DNA of 44,738 bases from Methanobacterium_C sp963845285 (GCA_963845285.1 CAWJRO010000008.1:1-44738), one strand, 5' to 3'; shown: positions 16,483 to 25,827, numbered from the stretch's first letter. Notes: generated by a model from the letters alone, not told the origin. Made by a program: numbers and translations.

Positions 16483-17322
16483 TCATTGTCTTAACTTACT
16501 TTCAACGATCTTTACCTGTGTGTTGCATTTTTCCATTATTATGTTTTTTATGCTCTTTTCAAGCATGTTTGGGTTTATGGATATCCAGATATTCGCCTCA
16601 GAATCAAGAAGTTTCCTGACCTTAACCACTCCATCGGATTCTTTCAAGGCTTCAACAGATTTTTCTATATTTGAATCCACTTTTATCTTCATCTCTGCGA
16701 TTCTCCAGTTGGTCATTTTTTTAGCTATATCTATTGTATCTATTTCGTTTTCTATTTTGCTGTTTATGTATGAGTGGAATGGGAGTAGGGTTATTGCAAC
16801 TGTCAAACCTGCTATGGTGGTGATGAGGGCGATGTTAATTCCCATGGCCATTGCTGTTGGATTTGCGTTCACACCAAGTGATTTGAATGTGTACCACATA
16901 CCAAGAACTGTTCCAATAAGACCTAAAAGTGGTGCGATTTCAATTATAGTCCTGATAGTATCGAGGCCTTTGGTCATTTTTCCCATTTCCACGATGAAAA
17001 CCCTTTCCATGGCATCTTCCACTTCAGCTCTGTTTCGATATCCGATCTTAAGGGCTTCTGATATTATTTTGGATAATGGGTTTTGGTATTTTCCTATTGA
17101 GCGTAATGCTTCTAGAGAACCACCTTTTTCCATTGCTTTGTTTACATCCCCCATTATTTGGGGCAGTCCTACTTTGGATATTTTTCGAAGGTGATGAATT
17201 TTTTCTAAAGAAGATGCAAGGCCGTAAATACCTATAATAGCTATTACGTAGGTTATAACTCCTCCGTTTTTGAACATTTCCATTATAGTTCCAAAACCAC
17301 TGTTAAAGAATTCAATTATCAT
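16483..17322 (-). CDS. exbB: ExbB/TolQ/MotA family proton channel
   Basis: A 279-residue membrane protein. The first membrane helix is at about 19-37 (GGVITYVIAIIGIYGLASSL), followed by a cytoplasmic loop. The conserved pair of helices includes IAPLLGLIGTVLGMWYTF and INIALITTIAGLTVAITLL, with the small polar Thr residues that line the ion path. The C-terminal 75 residues are predicted soluble and extend beyond the usual ExbB core (ending KSIKNIIMEKCNTQVKIVE). It should act with ExbD. The start ATG follows GGAGAT and lies 12 nt after the rnhB stop, so rnhB-exbB-exbD is probably one transcript. Confidence 0.9.
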   Translation of the reverse strand: MIIEFFNSGFGTIMEMFKNGGVITYVIAIIGIYGLASSLEKIHHLRKISKVGLPQIMGDVNKAMEKGGSLEALRSIGKYQNPLSKIISEALKIGYRNRAEVEDAMERVFIVEMGKMTKGLDTIRTIIEIAPLLGLIGTVLGMWYTFKSLGVNANPTAMAMGINIALITTIAGLTVAITLLPFHSYINSKIENEIDTIDIAKKMTNWRIAEMKIKVDSNIEKSVEALKESDGVVKVRKLLDSEANIWISINPNMLEKSIKNIIMEKCNTQVKIVESKLRQ

Positions 17323-17334
17323 ATTATCTCCAGT

Positions 17335-17952
17335 TTATCTTGTTCTTTTTACTGTTGCCCATGATTTCCTGACAAAATAAGGCAGATCCTCGTAGGGTAT
17401 TTTTTTTAGGAATGCAATGGTTTTGGGATCGCTGGGATAACCAGATCCAATCTCCTCTTTGACTTCTTTATTTATTTTTTGGATTTCCCTGTCCCTTTCT
17501 ACCTTTGCAACAATTGAAGCCGCTGAAACAATAACATACTTATCATCTGCTTTGTGTTCAGCCACTACCTTAAGATTTTCTTTGTATGTCTCAATTTCAG
17601 CCTTAAATCTCTTTGGTTTTACGTCTATACAGTCTATTATGGAAATATCAGGTTCTGAATCTCCTATGATCTTTTTCATTGCGATCTTCTCAATTTCGTT
17701 GAGGTTAACGTCTTTTGACCTCAGGAGGTCTATGTCATGGGCTGTTATTTTCACAGGATAACATTCTGCGATTTTTTTTATCTTCCTTGATAAAACCATT
17801 CTCCTTTTTGGAGATAATTTCTTTGAGTCCCTTAATTTTAATCTTTCAAGGTATTTGATCCTGTCTTCATCGATTGCAACTCCACATACCACTAAAGGAC
17901 CAAGTACAGATCCTCTTCCTGCTTCATCTATACCTACTGTTTTCATTTTCAA
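17335..17952 (-). CDS. rnhB: Ribonuclease HII
   Basis: RNase HII removes ribonucleotides and RNA primers from DNA duplexes. The N terminus has GIDEAGRGSVLGPLVVCGV with the catalytic Asp and Glu. LRDSKKLSPKRR follows, then the third Asp in ISIIDCIDVKP, and the last in VVAEHKADDKYVIVSAASIVAKVERD. The late GSGYPSDP motif is typical. The 205-residue length fits the archaeal enzyme. A TTG at 17952 lies 6 nt after GAGGT and is used here. The ATG two codons later (17946) is an equally good alternative. The gene heads the rnhB-exbB-exbD group. Confidence 0.95.
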   Translation of the reverse strand: MKMKTVGIDEAGRGSVLGPLVVCGVAIDEDRIKYLERLKLRDSKKLSPKRRMVLSRKIKKIAECYPVKITAHDIDLLRSKDVNLNEIEKIAMKKIIGDSEPDISIIDCIDVKPKRFKAEIETYKENLKVVAEHKADDKYVIVSAASIVAKVERDREIQKINKEVKEEIGSGYPSDPKTIAFLKKIPYEDLPYFVRKSWATVKRTR

Positions 17953-18383
17953 GCCTGAACCTCAATTAAGCATTCCTTTTTAGATGTTCTATATTATTAA
18001 TCTAATTTTTTTATCTTGATCTGAAATTATTTAGAATTGTATTTAAAATTAATCTAAAACTTGCCTGTAATTAATTTAAAGTTAATCCTTACCTACCACA
18101 GGAAGTATAATTTAATTAAAAAAATATTAAAAATTAAAATAAAATTATCAATATTAAAAAAATTAAGAATTTAAAAATTAGAAATGAAGATTGGATTTTA
18201 ATAAATTAACGTTATTATCATTGAATCGGTGCAAACCTTGGCCATATCTCGTTGAAATTTGAATTGATTTAACACACAACATGTTTGAACCTTAAGATAA
18301 TCTGCAGGAATCTTTGCATTAAATTTACGGTGCAAAAAATGCACAAGAAAACCGAAACGAGCAAATTGTAAATTAATTTTAAA
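17953..18383. other. AT-rich gap between mreB and rnhB
   Basis: The stretch has no ORF with a translation signal. A short perfect dyad, GTGCA at 18330-18334 with TGCAC at 18340-18344 around five A, is the only structure seen. The left end must hold the rnhB promoter, and the MITE at 18384-18488 separates the gap from the mreB end. Confidence 0.4.
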
Positions 18384-18488
18384 GAGGTTGTCTCATAATT
18401 ACTTTTAACATATAATTTTGCTTATTTTTAGATTTAAAGCTTTATTTGTCCTTATTTTTTTGCAAATTCTGAACTATGGGACAGCCTC
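18384..18488 (+). mobile_element. MITE copy 3
   Basis: A 105-bp element with termini GAGGTTGTCTCATAATT and the reverse complement of GAGGCTGTCCCATAG. The interior matches the other copies along its length. Flanks TTAAA and TAAAA agree at four of five positions, so the target duplication is either decayed or accidental in this AT-rich site. It lies between the mreB stop and rnhB. Confidence 0.9.
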
Positions 18489-18572
18489 TAAAAATTAAAA
18501 AAAAGTTAGTTAAAAAGAAATTAGTAAAAAGTTTAAAAAAAAGTTAGTTAAATAAAATAATTACATTAATAA

Positions 18573-19655
18573 TTATTTCATGGCTTTTAAACGTACCTCT
18601 GGCTCGAGCGCCCTTGGTTCTGCAGCTACTATTGCAGCACCTTTAGCAACAACGGTCATAGGGTCGTCTGAAATTTCCACTGGGACTCCAACTTCTTCGT
18701 ATATCCTTTCTTTTAATCCTTTAAGTTGGGATGTTCCTCCAACAACAACTGTTTTGTTGTAGACACCGGATATGAGTTCCGGTGACATTCTCTCAAGTAC
18801 CAGTGCTAATGCTTCTATAAGTCTGACAACTATGGGTTCTGCAGCATCTGCAACCAGTTTGGAATCTATCTCCACTTTTTTAGGTTTGTTGGTTTCCATT
18901 GATTTTCCAATGGCTGCTGTTTTGGTTGGCTCCATGGTTGCTGATGAATGAACCATTCCAACATTTATCTTGGCCTTTTCAGCTTCATGGATTCCTATTT
19001 CAACTTTGTAAAGTTCTTTGACTTTATCAACGATGTTTTTATCTATGTCATCTCCACCGTTTCTTATGGTTTCGATATCTGTGATTCCACCGAGGGATAT
19101 GACAACTATGTCACTTGAACCTGCACCGAGATCGATAACCATGGTACCTTCTGCCTCTGCAATAGGGAGACCTGCACCAATTGCTGCTGAAAGTCCTTCG
19201 CTTATGACTAAAACGTAGTTAGCACCTGCTTTTTTACCTATGTCTTCGACTGCCCGTTTTTCAACTTCTGATGCATCTCCAGGTATACCAACCACTATTC
19301 TGTCGATGCTTTCTATGGCATCATTTGAACCTTTATCCATTGCATAAACTAAAAGAGCTTCTGCTTGAGATATGCTTTCAATAACACCTTTTTTGAGTGG
19401 TCTTACGGCAATTATATCTTCCGGGGTTCTTCCTAACATGGCTTTAGCTTCTTCACCCACTGCAAGTACGTATGTAGGGTCTTCTTTTTTAACAGCCACT
19501 ACTGATGGTATTTTGTATAGGTCAAATTTATCCCCTGATGGTTTTGCAACTACAGTGTTTAAAGTTCCTAAATCTATCCCTAAAGTGTTTGTTAAAGCTT
19601 TTTTCTTAACTTCCCCTTCTATTTCTTCGTTCTTTTTTCCAAAAAGATTGACCAT
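18573..19655 (-). CDS. mreB: MreB-like actin homologue
   Basis: This 360-residue protein has the actin/Hsp70 ATPase layout of MreB. Phosphate 1 is GIDLGTLNTVVA at about 26-37, phosphate 2 is VIDLGAGSSDIVVISLGG, and the adenosine motif is VVVGGTSQLKGLKERI. An insertion with SSATMEPTKTAAIGKSMETN and a charged N-terminal extension (KKNEEIEGEVKKK) differ from bacterial MreB. In Methanobacteriales such proteins occur with pseudomurein walls and are thought to guide wall growth, which is inference here. The ATG follows GGAGGAATAAA and lies 1 nt after the stop of the unknown upstream gene, so they are co-transcribed. Confidence 0.88.
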   Translation of the reverse strand: MVNLFGKKNEEIEGEVKKKALTNTLGIDLGTLNTVVAKPSGDKFDLYKIPSVVAVKKEDPTYVLAVGEEAKAMLGRTPEDIIAVRPLKKGVIESISQAEALLVYAMDKGSNDAIESIDRIVVGIPGDASEVEKRAVEDIGKKAGANYVLVISEGLSAAIGAGLPIAEAEGTMVIDLGAGSSDIVVISLGGITDIETIRNGGDDIDKNIVDKVKELYKVEIGIHEAEKAKINVGMVHSSATMEPTKTAAIGKSMETNKPKKVEIDSKLVADAAEPIVVRLIEALALVLERMSPELISGVYNKTVVVGGTSQLKGLKERIYEEVGVPVEISDDPMTVVAKGAAIVAAEPRALEPEVRLKAMK

Positions 19656-19656
19656 T

Positions 19657-20286
19657 TTATTCCTCCTTTAAAATCTTACTAAACTCTATTACAAATATCT
19701 TGTTTAATTTTGCAATTTCCTTGATCTTTTCTACGTAACCTTGATCAGCAGATATTAAAACTGTTGAAAGAGCCACATCAGCCATTTTAAAAAGCGGATC
19801 AATGGTACTTCTAACAAAAGATGGTAATTTATTGGTTATGTAAACATCTGTTTCTATAAAACCAGTTGTTTTATCTTCCAATAAAAATGAAAGTTTAGCC
19901 CTACTTTTTTCACAGTCCCCAATGAATTTTTTTATGGAGTTTTCAGGCCCAACAGTCAACATGAGATTTGGCTCATTAAGGACATAATAAGGTGCTATTT
20001 TAAGATATGAACCGCCATTTTCTTTGCCGATTAAACTTAATTCTCTTATTTTGTTTATATCTCCATACAACAAGATGAAATCAAATTTTTTCGTAACGAA
20101 TGATTCTTTGGTGCTGATATGTTCTCTGCAAAGAATTTTGACCCGTTCTTTATCTATTATGGCCGCATATGCAACGTTGTTGACCATTTCTTCGTTACCG
20201 GCTATTACACACCATATTTTATCTGAATCCGGCATTGTAGAAACCTTTGCAGCTCTTCTTAATGTTTTAATTTTATTCTCTATCAT
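19657..20286 (-). CDS. Unknown protein co-transcribed with mreB
   Basis: I do not recognise this protein of about 209 residues. It has no membrane segment or signal peptide and looks alpha/beta, with alternating strands such as KIWCVIAGNEE, FDFILLYGDINKI and KIFVIEFSKIL, which is compatible with a Rossmann-like or receiver-like fold. Cysteines are few and no catalytic motif stands out. It is the first gene of a pair with mreB, the two separated by 1 nt, and the mreB ribosome site lies in its last codons. That coupling suggests a partner or regulator of the MreB filament. The ATG at 20286 is chosen; GTG at 20295 and TTG at 20289 are in frame upstream. Confidence 0.75.
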   Translation of the reverse strand: MIENKIKTLRRAAKVSTMPDSDKIWCVIAGNEEMVNNVAYAAIIDKERVKILCREHISTKESFVTKKFDFILLYGDINKIRELSLIGKENGGSYLKIAPYYVLNEPNLMLTVGPENSIKKFIGDCEKSRAKLSFLLEDKTTGFIETDVYITNKLPSFVRSTIDPLFKMADVALSTVLISADQGYVEKIKEIAKLNKIFVIEFSKILKEE

Positions 20287-20965
20287 CAATACCACTTCTC
20301 ATGTGGATATAATTTTTACGATGAATCATCTATGAATTGTAAAATATCAACTGTAAATATTTTGGTTATTTATACACAGTTCAAATACAATACAATTTAC
20401 AATACAATTCTGATGGATTTTTTAATTAATATATTTTTAATACTAAATTAGTTCTACTATGTTTTATTAAATAAAGTTACGGATAAGAGTAATATTAGTT
20501 TGATTGTTTTAATTACTATTACCATTTTAGTAGTTCTTCTAAGTTTAATAGTTCTTCTAAAAAATAATAAAGAATTAGTCTTTATCATTCCAGATTATAA
20601 ATATTTAATTAATGACTGAAAATTTTAGTTATAAATTTTGATAAATTGAGAACTAAAATTTAAAATAATAATTCTCTACCAATGTATTTATCTCCTGATG
20701 TAAAATATATATGATGTTTTAGAATTATCTGGGGTTTAATTTAATAATATCCAATTTTCTTTTATATCCTGTTTTAAGATGATTAATATAAAATGTGACT
20801 ATTAAAAGCAGTATACTAAAAAATAAATTGATATGTTAAGTTTTTGGATGTTTATAGTTCCAAATAACATTTGTAAAATATCGATAACAATTTTAATAGG
20901 TTCTAACTAACCAAGATAATTTAATATTGAGTAATTTATTATTGTTGTATGTTGTTATTGGAACT

Positions 20966-20986
20966 GGTTACTATTACTCGGTAACC
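20966..20986. promoter_or_regulatory. Inverted repeat, possible operator
   Basis: GGTTAC at 20966-20971 and GTAACC at 20981-20986 form a perfect 6-bp dyad with a 9-nt spacer, GC-richer than its surroundings, about 115 bp before the archaetidylserine decarboxylase start. The role as a protein-binding site is inference. Confidence 0.4.
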
Positions 20987-21000
20987 TTTAATAAATGATT

Positions 21001-21055
21001 TTTAGTAGGATTTGTTAAATTTAGTAGGATTTGTTAAATTTAGTAGGATTTGTTA
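21001..21055. repeat. Tandem repeat, 19 bp x 2.9
   Basis: Three consecutive copies of TTTAGTAGGATTTGTTAAA, the last shortened, end about 45 bp before the archaetidylserine decarboxylase start. Confidence 0.9.
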
Positions 21056-21099
21056 GAAGGTTTAAGAATTAATTAAATTCTGATAGAGCCGTGATCATC

Positions 21100-21762
21100 A
21101 TGTTTGTGGAAGGAACTTTAAAAAAAATAGGAATATTATTAACGTTAGCAGTTTTACCATTCATATTTGGATATTTTCTGGTAAGTTTTGTCCTGTTCTC
21201 GATTATAGCTTTTTTAATGCAGTTTTTTAGAGATCCGAAACGAAAGATACCTTCACAGAAAGGTCTGATTGTTGCGCCTGCAGATGGTAGGATCTTGAAG
21301 GGGAAGATAGATAGGATAGAAACGGTTGAATACGATGATCTTCTTATGAAACACATTTTAAATAAAGGTGAGAAAGGTATTCGTATAAGTACGTTCATGT
21401 CCCCCTTTGATGTTCATGTACAGAGGGCACCTGTTTCAGGTGAAATTGTGGAAACGAAGTACTGCCCTGGTAAATTTAAGATTGCATCAGGAAACGTTCA
21501 GAAGGAAAACGAAAAGAATTTAATAGTGATAAATTCAGAGTATGGAAAAGTGGGAGTAATCCAGATAGCAGGTTTTGTAGCAAGGCGAATAGTTCAGTAT
21601 GTCAATGTAGAGGAAAGAGTTGAGATAGGTGACAGATTGGGTATGATACGGTTTGGATCCAGGGTTGATGTTATAATACCTGCTGAAAAATTCAAACTTA
21701 TGGTTGTAGAGGGTCAGAAACCGAAGGCTGGAGAAACCATTGTTGCTAAGTTAATTAACTAA
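21100..21762 (+). CDS. asd: Archaetidylserine decarboxylase (phosphatidylserine decarboxylase family)
   Basis: A pyruvoyl enzyme of the Psd family that should convert archaetidylserine to archaetidylethanolamine at the membrane. An N-terminal membrane segment of two short helices (about 10-45) is followed by FRDPKRKIP, the APADGRIL strand, and STFMSPFDVHVQRAPVSG, where the His acts in self-cleavage. The cleavage site is the FGSRVDV motif near the C terminus, with Ser becoming the pyruvoyl group. The 220-residue length fits the short archaeal form. The ATG at 21100 is chosen (CGTGAT 4 nt upstream), with an in-frame GTG at 21091 as alternative. The synthase for its substrate follows 89 bp downstream. 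Confidence 0.9.
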   Translation: MFVEGTLKKIGILLTLAVLPFIFGYFLVSFVLFSIIAFLMQFFRDPKRKIPSQKGLIVAPADGRILKGKIDRIETVEYDDLLMKHILNKGEKGIRISTFMSPFDVHVQRAPVSGEIVETKYCPGKFKIASGNVQKENEKNLIVINSEYGKVGVIQIAGFVARRIVQYVNVEERVEIGDRLGMIRFGSRVDVIIPAEKFKLMVVEGQKPKAGETIVAKLIN

Positions 21763-21851
21763 CAATAATGGAAAAATTGTTGCTTAAACTAACTAACAAT
21801 AAACTTGTTGCTAAAAATTAACAAACAATAACAAGGGAACGAACTGATAAA

Positions 21852-22583
21852 ATGAGCTTAAATATGAATATGGAGAATTATATTTCTTATGCGGATTTAG
21901 TTTCTATTGGAAATGCTTCTTTTGGGTTTCTTTCAATTTTAATGGTTTTAGATGGTAATTTGGTCTTTTCTGCAATGTTTATGCTTGTTGCAGTTATATT
22001 TGATTCATTGGATGGTTGGGTTGCAAGGAAGACAAAAAGGGATGATAAGTTTGGGTTTGGAAAAAATATTGACTCCTTGTCTGATGTAATATCCTTTGGT
22101 GTTGCACCTGGAATGCTTCTCTATTCTGCATGCTTATCATATAATATACCATACCTTAATATAATAGTAGGTCTTTTAATAGTTATATGTGGAATATTAA
22201 GACTTGCAAGGTTCAACGTACTCACGGATTTAATTAATGGTGCTGATGAAAAATTTGTGGGTTTACCCATACCTTCAACAGCCTTGATCCTGGGGTCATT
22301 TTATCTTTCAGGTATTTTCAGGATGGATGTGGCACTGGTAATAATGGCGGTGATATCTGTGCTTATGATAAGTACAGTGGAGTACCCAAAATTTAAGAAG
22401 ACAAAATTTGTTGCAGTGGGTAGTGTCCTGATAGTTTTGACATGTTTGCCCCCAAACATTTTATCCGTAATTGCAAATCTTCCCGCAAAGCTTTTATTCG
22501 TTGTCGTATTAATGTATTTATTAACAGTGCCGTTTATGGATTTATACTCCAAGCTTCACAGAAGTGGTCCAAATGTTAGATAA
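21852..22583 (+). CDS. pssA: Archaetidylserine synthase (CDP-alcohol phosphotransferase)
   Basis: This multi-pass membrane enzyme should transfer the archaetidyl group from CDP-archaeol to L-serine. The CDP-alcohol signature is present: DSLDGWVAR, then eight residues, then GKNIDSLSD, giving the four metal-binding Asp. About seven hydrophobic segments fill the 243 residues. The Methanothermobacter homologue of this gene neighbourhood has been shown biochemically to be archaetidylserine synthase, which supports the archaeal substrate. The decarboxylase lies just upstream, so the pair makes serine and ethanolamine ether lipids. Its 3' end overlaps the next gene by 11 nt. Confidence 0.92.
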   Translation: MSLNMNMENYISYADLVSIGNASFGFLSILMVLDGNLVFSAMFMLVAVIFDSLDGWVARKTKRDDKFGFGKNIDSLSDVISFGVAPGMLLYSACLSYNIPYLNIIVGLLIVICGILRLARFNVLTDLINGADEKFVGLPIPSTALILGSFYLSGIFRMDVALVIMAVISVLMISTVEYPKFKKTKFVAVGSVLIVLTCLPPNILSVIANLPAKLLFVVVLMYLLTVPFMDLYSKLHRSGPNVR

Positions 22584-23907
22584 AATATTAGGAAAAAAGG
22601 ATAAAGACAAAAAAGATACCCCTGATCTTCATAAAAATGGAAAGAAATCTGAGTCAGATATGGGGGAACGACTCAAGGATATGGTAAGCAAAGTATCGGG
22701 GAAAGCGAACGGTAATGGTAATTCTAATGGGAATAATGAAAATAAAATTTCATCTGATAAAAAAATACCAAGGCCCATGCCAAAACCAAAACCCAAGCCT
22801 CTTGATAAACCTAGATTAAGATCTCCGGATAACAAGAAAAAGTCAGGATTTGGAGGGGGAGGTTTTGGAAGGAAGATCCCTGATGATGACGATAAAAGAA
22901 CATTAGTAGGGGCAGCTGTTGTTGGGATAATACTTATAGTACTTGGAATAGCGGCTTATTATTTCATATTTTATTCACCGTACCAAGACTCTTTGAACAA
23001 TGCAAAGATGCAAAAAATTAATGAAACTAGCACGTATTTTACAGGGCCATTAGCAACGGATCCGAAAAAGCTGACACTTTTGGCAGAAATTGAAAGTGGA
23101 GTCACACCTGAGCAAGTGCTTGCAGTTGATGTTCTGGGTCCTGCAACATCCTCGTGGAGAACATATCAAAACCAACAAATCACTAACAAGACAGATCCTT
23201 ATGGACGGGTTATGATAACGTACAATGACAGTGCAAATAATCAGAAGAACAATCTGGTAAATGTATCCGATGCTCAGAGCTTGGTTAATGAGGCAGATGC
23301 AGCTGCTTTATCTAAAATGGATATAGAAACACCAGATACAGTTGCCGTTCCAATAATGATATCCCGTTTACAAGCTGCAGGTGGTCTTATAAACGTTGGT
23401 AATAAGGTTGATGTATATCTAAGGACGAATGCTTCTGCACAAGGATCCAACCAGAGCAACAAAACAACTAATAGTACTTCTCCTAACATAAGTGGGGCAA
23501 CGGTTCTTGCAATTTTAAGGGCTACGGACAGTGGAGCTATAGATGCTAATTTAACTGTAGCTAAAAGTGCAGCTGTTGCTGTGGGTGCTAATGGAGCAAG
23601 TGCTAGTGCAGCAGGATCTCAAGCCTCAAAAACTGATGTTGAACAGCTTTTAAGAGCCGCATCATCGGGAACATGGAATCAGACACAGATAAGTACACTG
23701 CTAAATTCATATGGATGGAAACTATCCGACTTTGAAAGAGAATCAAATCTGGGTGAACTCGATGCAAAGTATCTTGTAGTACTTGAAGTTCCAAGGGAAA
23801 ATGCTCCATTCTTAATACAGAATATGGATAGTGTAATTTTAACTGTTCCAACTCAGAGTGCACCATTGTGGATGATCAATGAATTAAAATCGATCAATAA
23901 AAAATAG
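22573..23907 (+). CDS. Single-span membrane protein with Lys/Pro-rich cytoplasmic tail, unknown function
   Basis: This protein of about 444 residues is not confidently recognised. It could belong to an archaeal DUF515-type family, a guess that was not checked. The first 105 residues are highly charged, with a Lys/Pro stretch (RPMPKPKPKPLDKPRLR) and a Gly/Lys segment. A membrane helix lies at about 113-133 (LVGAAVVGIILIVLGIAAYY). The rest should lie outside, rich in Asn, Ser and Thr, with coiled parts and an Ala/Ser-rich linker near 340-350. The ATG at 22573 overlaps the end of pssA, so translation is coupled to lipid synthesis. The layout resembles proteins that connect a cytoplasmic scaffold to the wall. 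Confidence 0.7.
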   Translation: MLDKILGKKDKDKKDTPDLHKNGKKSESDMGERLKDMVSKVSGKANGNGNSNGNNENKISSDKKIPRPMPKPKPKPLDKPRLRSPDNKKKSGFGGGGFGRKIPDDDDKRTLVGAAVVGIILIVLGIAAYYFIFYSPYQDSLNNAKMQKINETSTYFTGPLATDPKKLTLLAEIESGVTPEQVLAVDVLGPATSSWRTYQNQQITNKTDPYGRVMITYNDSANNQKNNLVNVSDAQSLVNEADAAALSKMDIETPDTVAVPIMISRLQAAGGLINVGNKVDVYLRTNASAQGSNQSNKTTNSTSPNISGATVLAILRATDSGAIDANLTVAKSAAVAVGANGASASAAGSQASKTDVEQLLRAASSGTWNQTQISTLLNSYGWKLSDFERESNLGELDAKYLVVLEVPRENAPFLIQNMDSVILTVPTQSAPLWMINELKSINKK

Positions 23908-24062
23908 ATGGGACTAACTATTGAGTTAGGGGGTGACTAAAAATTAAAGTTGAATTTGATCAACGGTCACTTGAATTCTAGTTTGGAGTCAGTTATATCT
24001 ATTTTTTCTAATTTTTTCCTTTTTTTAGCTGCAATAATTTTGGAATATTTTTTTTCATGTTA

Positions 24063-25827
24063 GAGGCTGAGTCATTATTTTTTTTGTAAAATTATTTTTT
24101 TTTTGGATGGATTTTTGTTTTAGATAGGGGTTGTTGGGTTTTTTGGGATTATTTGGGTGGATTTTTTTGTTATTATGTTAAATATTCGTTTTATGTTGTG
24201 TGCTATGCATATTAGATTGTTTTCTGTTCTTATTTGTTCTAATCCCCTTGTATAATATTCTGTGAACTTTAAATTTTGTTTTATATTCCCAAATGGCCAT
24301 TCAACGGTTTCTTTGCGTTTTGCAAATTCCAATTTCGCTTCAGGTGTTTCCATCTTTAAAAACATCTTTCTCGCTAAATCACCACTATAATCAGTTATTA
24401 TCTTCATACGATTCTTTCCAGCGCAGCTGGTTTGATCTGAACATTTTAAACACTCATGGGTGTAATATTGTTCTCGTATTTTGTTATTATATCTATAAGT
24501 CTTTTGATATGATAATTTTTTATTATTTGGACAGATATATAACTTATTATGAGGATCATATTTGAAATTGTGCTTAGAAAATCTGTTTATATCTTTTTTA
24601 CATGTTTTAGCTGTATGTGCTTGTTTTCGGTTGGGTATATATGCATCTAATTTCTGTTCATGGATGTATTCCATATTGTCTTGTGTAAAGTATCCATTAT
24701 CGGCACTTATGCATGTTTTAGTTGGTATTGGTCCTGTTGTTTTGATTATTTTTTTTATTTGTGGTATTAGTTGGTGGTGGTCTGTGGGTTGTTGTGTTAC
24801 GCTGTTTGTGACTATTATTCCGGATTTATGGTCTACACTGATTTGGGAATTGTATGAGAATTCTATTTTATTCTTTTTATTTTTCATCCAGCGTGCATCT
24901 GGATCTGTTAAGCTAACGGATTTTTGTCCTCCTTTTTTTAGTTGTTTTTCAACTTTTCCTAATTTTTCCAAAGTTTTCTTAGGATTTTCAAGTCCTTGCT
25001 CAATAATATTGACTGCGGATTTTTTAGGTCGATTTTCTTCTTTATTCTTGCTTTCATTATCTTCCATTTCTTTAAATATTTCTTTAATCAATTTTTTTCT
25101 TTCTTCTTTATTTAAAGGCATTTTAATATCATTATCGTTGTCTTCACCGTATAATTCGTCTTCTTCTTTGTCAACATCAATTCCTTTTTGAATTATTTTT
25201 TTAATTGTTTGTATTTCTTTTTCTGTTAAATTATTGTTGTTAGAAGCGTTTGCTTTGATTTTTGTGCCGTCAATGGCGATATGTTCCAAATTAAGCATAC
25301 CTGATTTCTTTGCAGTTAATACAGTAACCTGAAATGCTTTTTCTATCAATTTTTTAGCTTCAATTTTAAATCTTAAAATTGTCCTAAAATCTGGTGATTC
25401 AACACCAGATAAATACGTATAAATGAAATTTTCATTTGTAAGTTTCATAATCTTTCTCGATGAAAAAACACCATCCACAGCAGCCATTAAAACTATTCTC
25501 ATTAACATACGTCGCGAATAAGCAGGTTTACCAGGCTTATATCGATATTTATTCTCAAGATCACTAAAATCTAACTGATCAACCATATCCACAATAAAAA
25601 AACATATATGATTCTTTGGAATGAACTCTTTCAAATCTACTGGCACTAAAAAAGTCTGACCCATTCTATCTTCACGTAAAACCAAAAACATAACCTCCAA
25701 ACAAACACAAACACTATAATAAATACTAGAATAACCACAAATATATAATTAACCATCACAAAAAGCCAATAAAAAAAAGATAATAATAACAAACCATAAA
25801 AAAATAATATAATTATGGGTCAGCCTC
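24063..25827 (-). mobile_element. IS-A copy 2, IS1182-like insertion sequence (uninterrupted)
   Basis: A 1765-bp element in inverted orientation to copy 1. Termini GAGGCTGAGTCATTATT and the reverse complement of GAGGCTGACCCATAATT are the same as in copy 1. A perfect 4-bp target duplication, GTTA, flanks it at 24059-24062 and 25828-25831. It lacks the MITE and keeps the empty TGGCT site. It lies between the membrane protein gene and the sortase gene. Confidence 0.95.
24120..25685 (-). CDS. IS1182-like transposase (IS-A copy 2)
   Basis: The predicted protein is identical in sequence to that of copy 1, including the DDE segments reading IAIDGTKIKANAS, ISADNGYFTQ and ETVEWPFGNIKQN. Because its upstream region is not interrupted by a MITE, this is the better candidate for an active source of transposase for both copies. 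The start corresponds to the TTG preferred in copy 1, and an ATG at 25691 is the alternative. The coding strand is rich in G and T at its beginning and in A and C in its second half. Confidence 0.93.
   Translation of the reverse strand: MVLREDRMGQTFLVPVDLKEFIPKNHICFFIVDMVDQLDFSDLENKYRYKPGKPAYSRRMLMRIVLMAAVDGVFSSRKIMKLTNENFIYTYLSGVESPDFRTILRFKIEAKKLIEKAFQVTVLTAKKSGMLNLEHIAIDGTKIKANASNNNNLTEKEIQTIKKIIQKGIDVDKEEDELYGEDNDNDIKMPLNKEERKKLIKEIFKEMEDNESKNKEENRPKKSAVNIIEQGLENPKKTLEKLGKVEKQLKKGGQKSVSLTDPDARWMKNKKNKIEFSYNSQISVDHKSGIIVTNSVTQQPTDHHQLIPQIKKIIKTTGPIPTKTCISADNGYFTQDNMEYIHEQKLDAYIPNRKQAHTAKTCKKDINRFSKHNFKYDPHNKLYICPNNKKLSYQKTYRYNNKIREQYYTHECLKCSDQTSCAGKNRMKIITDYSGDLARKMFLKMETPEAKLEFAKRKETVEWPFGNIKQNLKFTEYYTRGLEQIRTENNLICIAHNIKRIFNIITKKSTQIIPKNPTTPI

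Larger units (their letters stand above)
20287..21090. other. Long AT-rich divergent region
   Basis: About 800 bp separate the mreB operon (-) from the lipid head-group genes (+). No ORF with a ribosome site is seen on either strand. It contains a dyad at 20966-20986 and a 19-bp tandem repeat at 21001-21055, both listed separately, and a short repeated AGTTCTTCTAA near 20529-20560. Confidence 0.45.

Noticed and set aside
5141..25827. Composite transposon formed by the two IS-A copies
   Set aside because: The bracketed genes are core methanogen genes in an apparently native order, and each IS has its own target duplication, which a single composite jump would not give.
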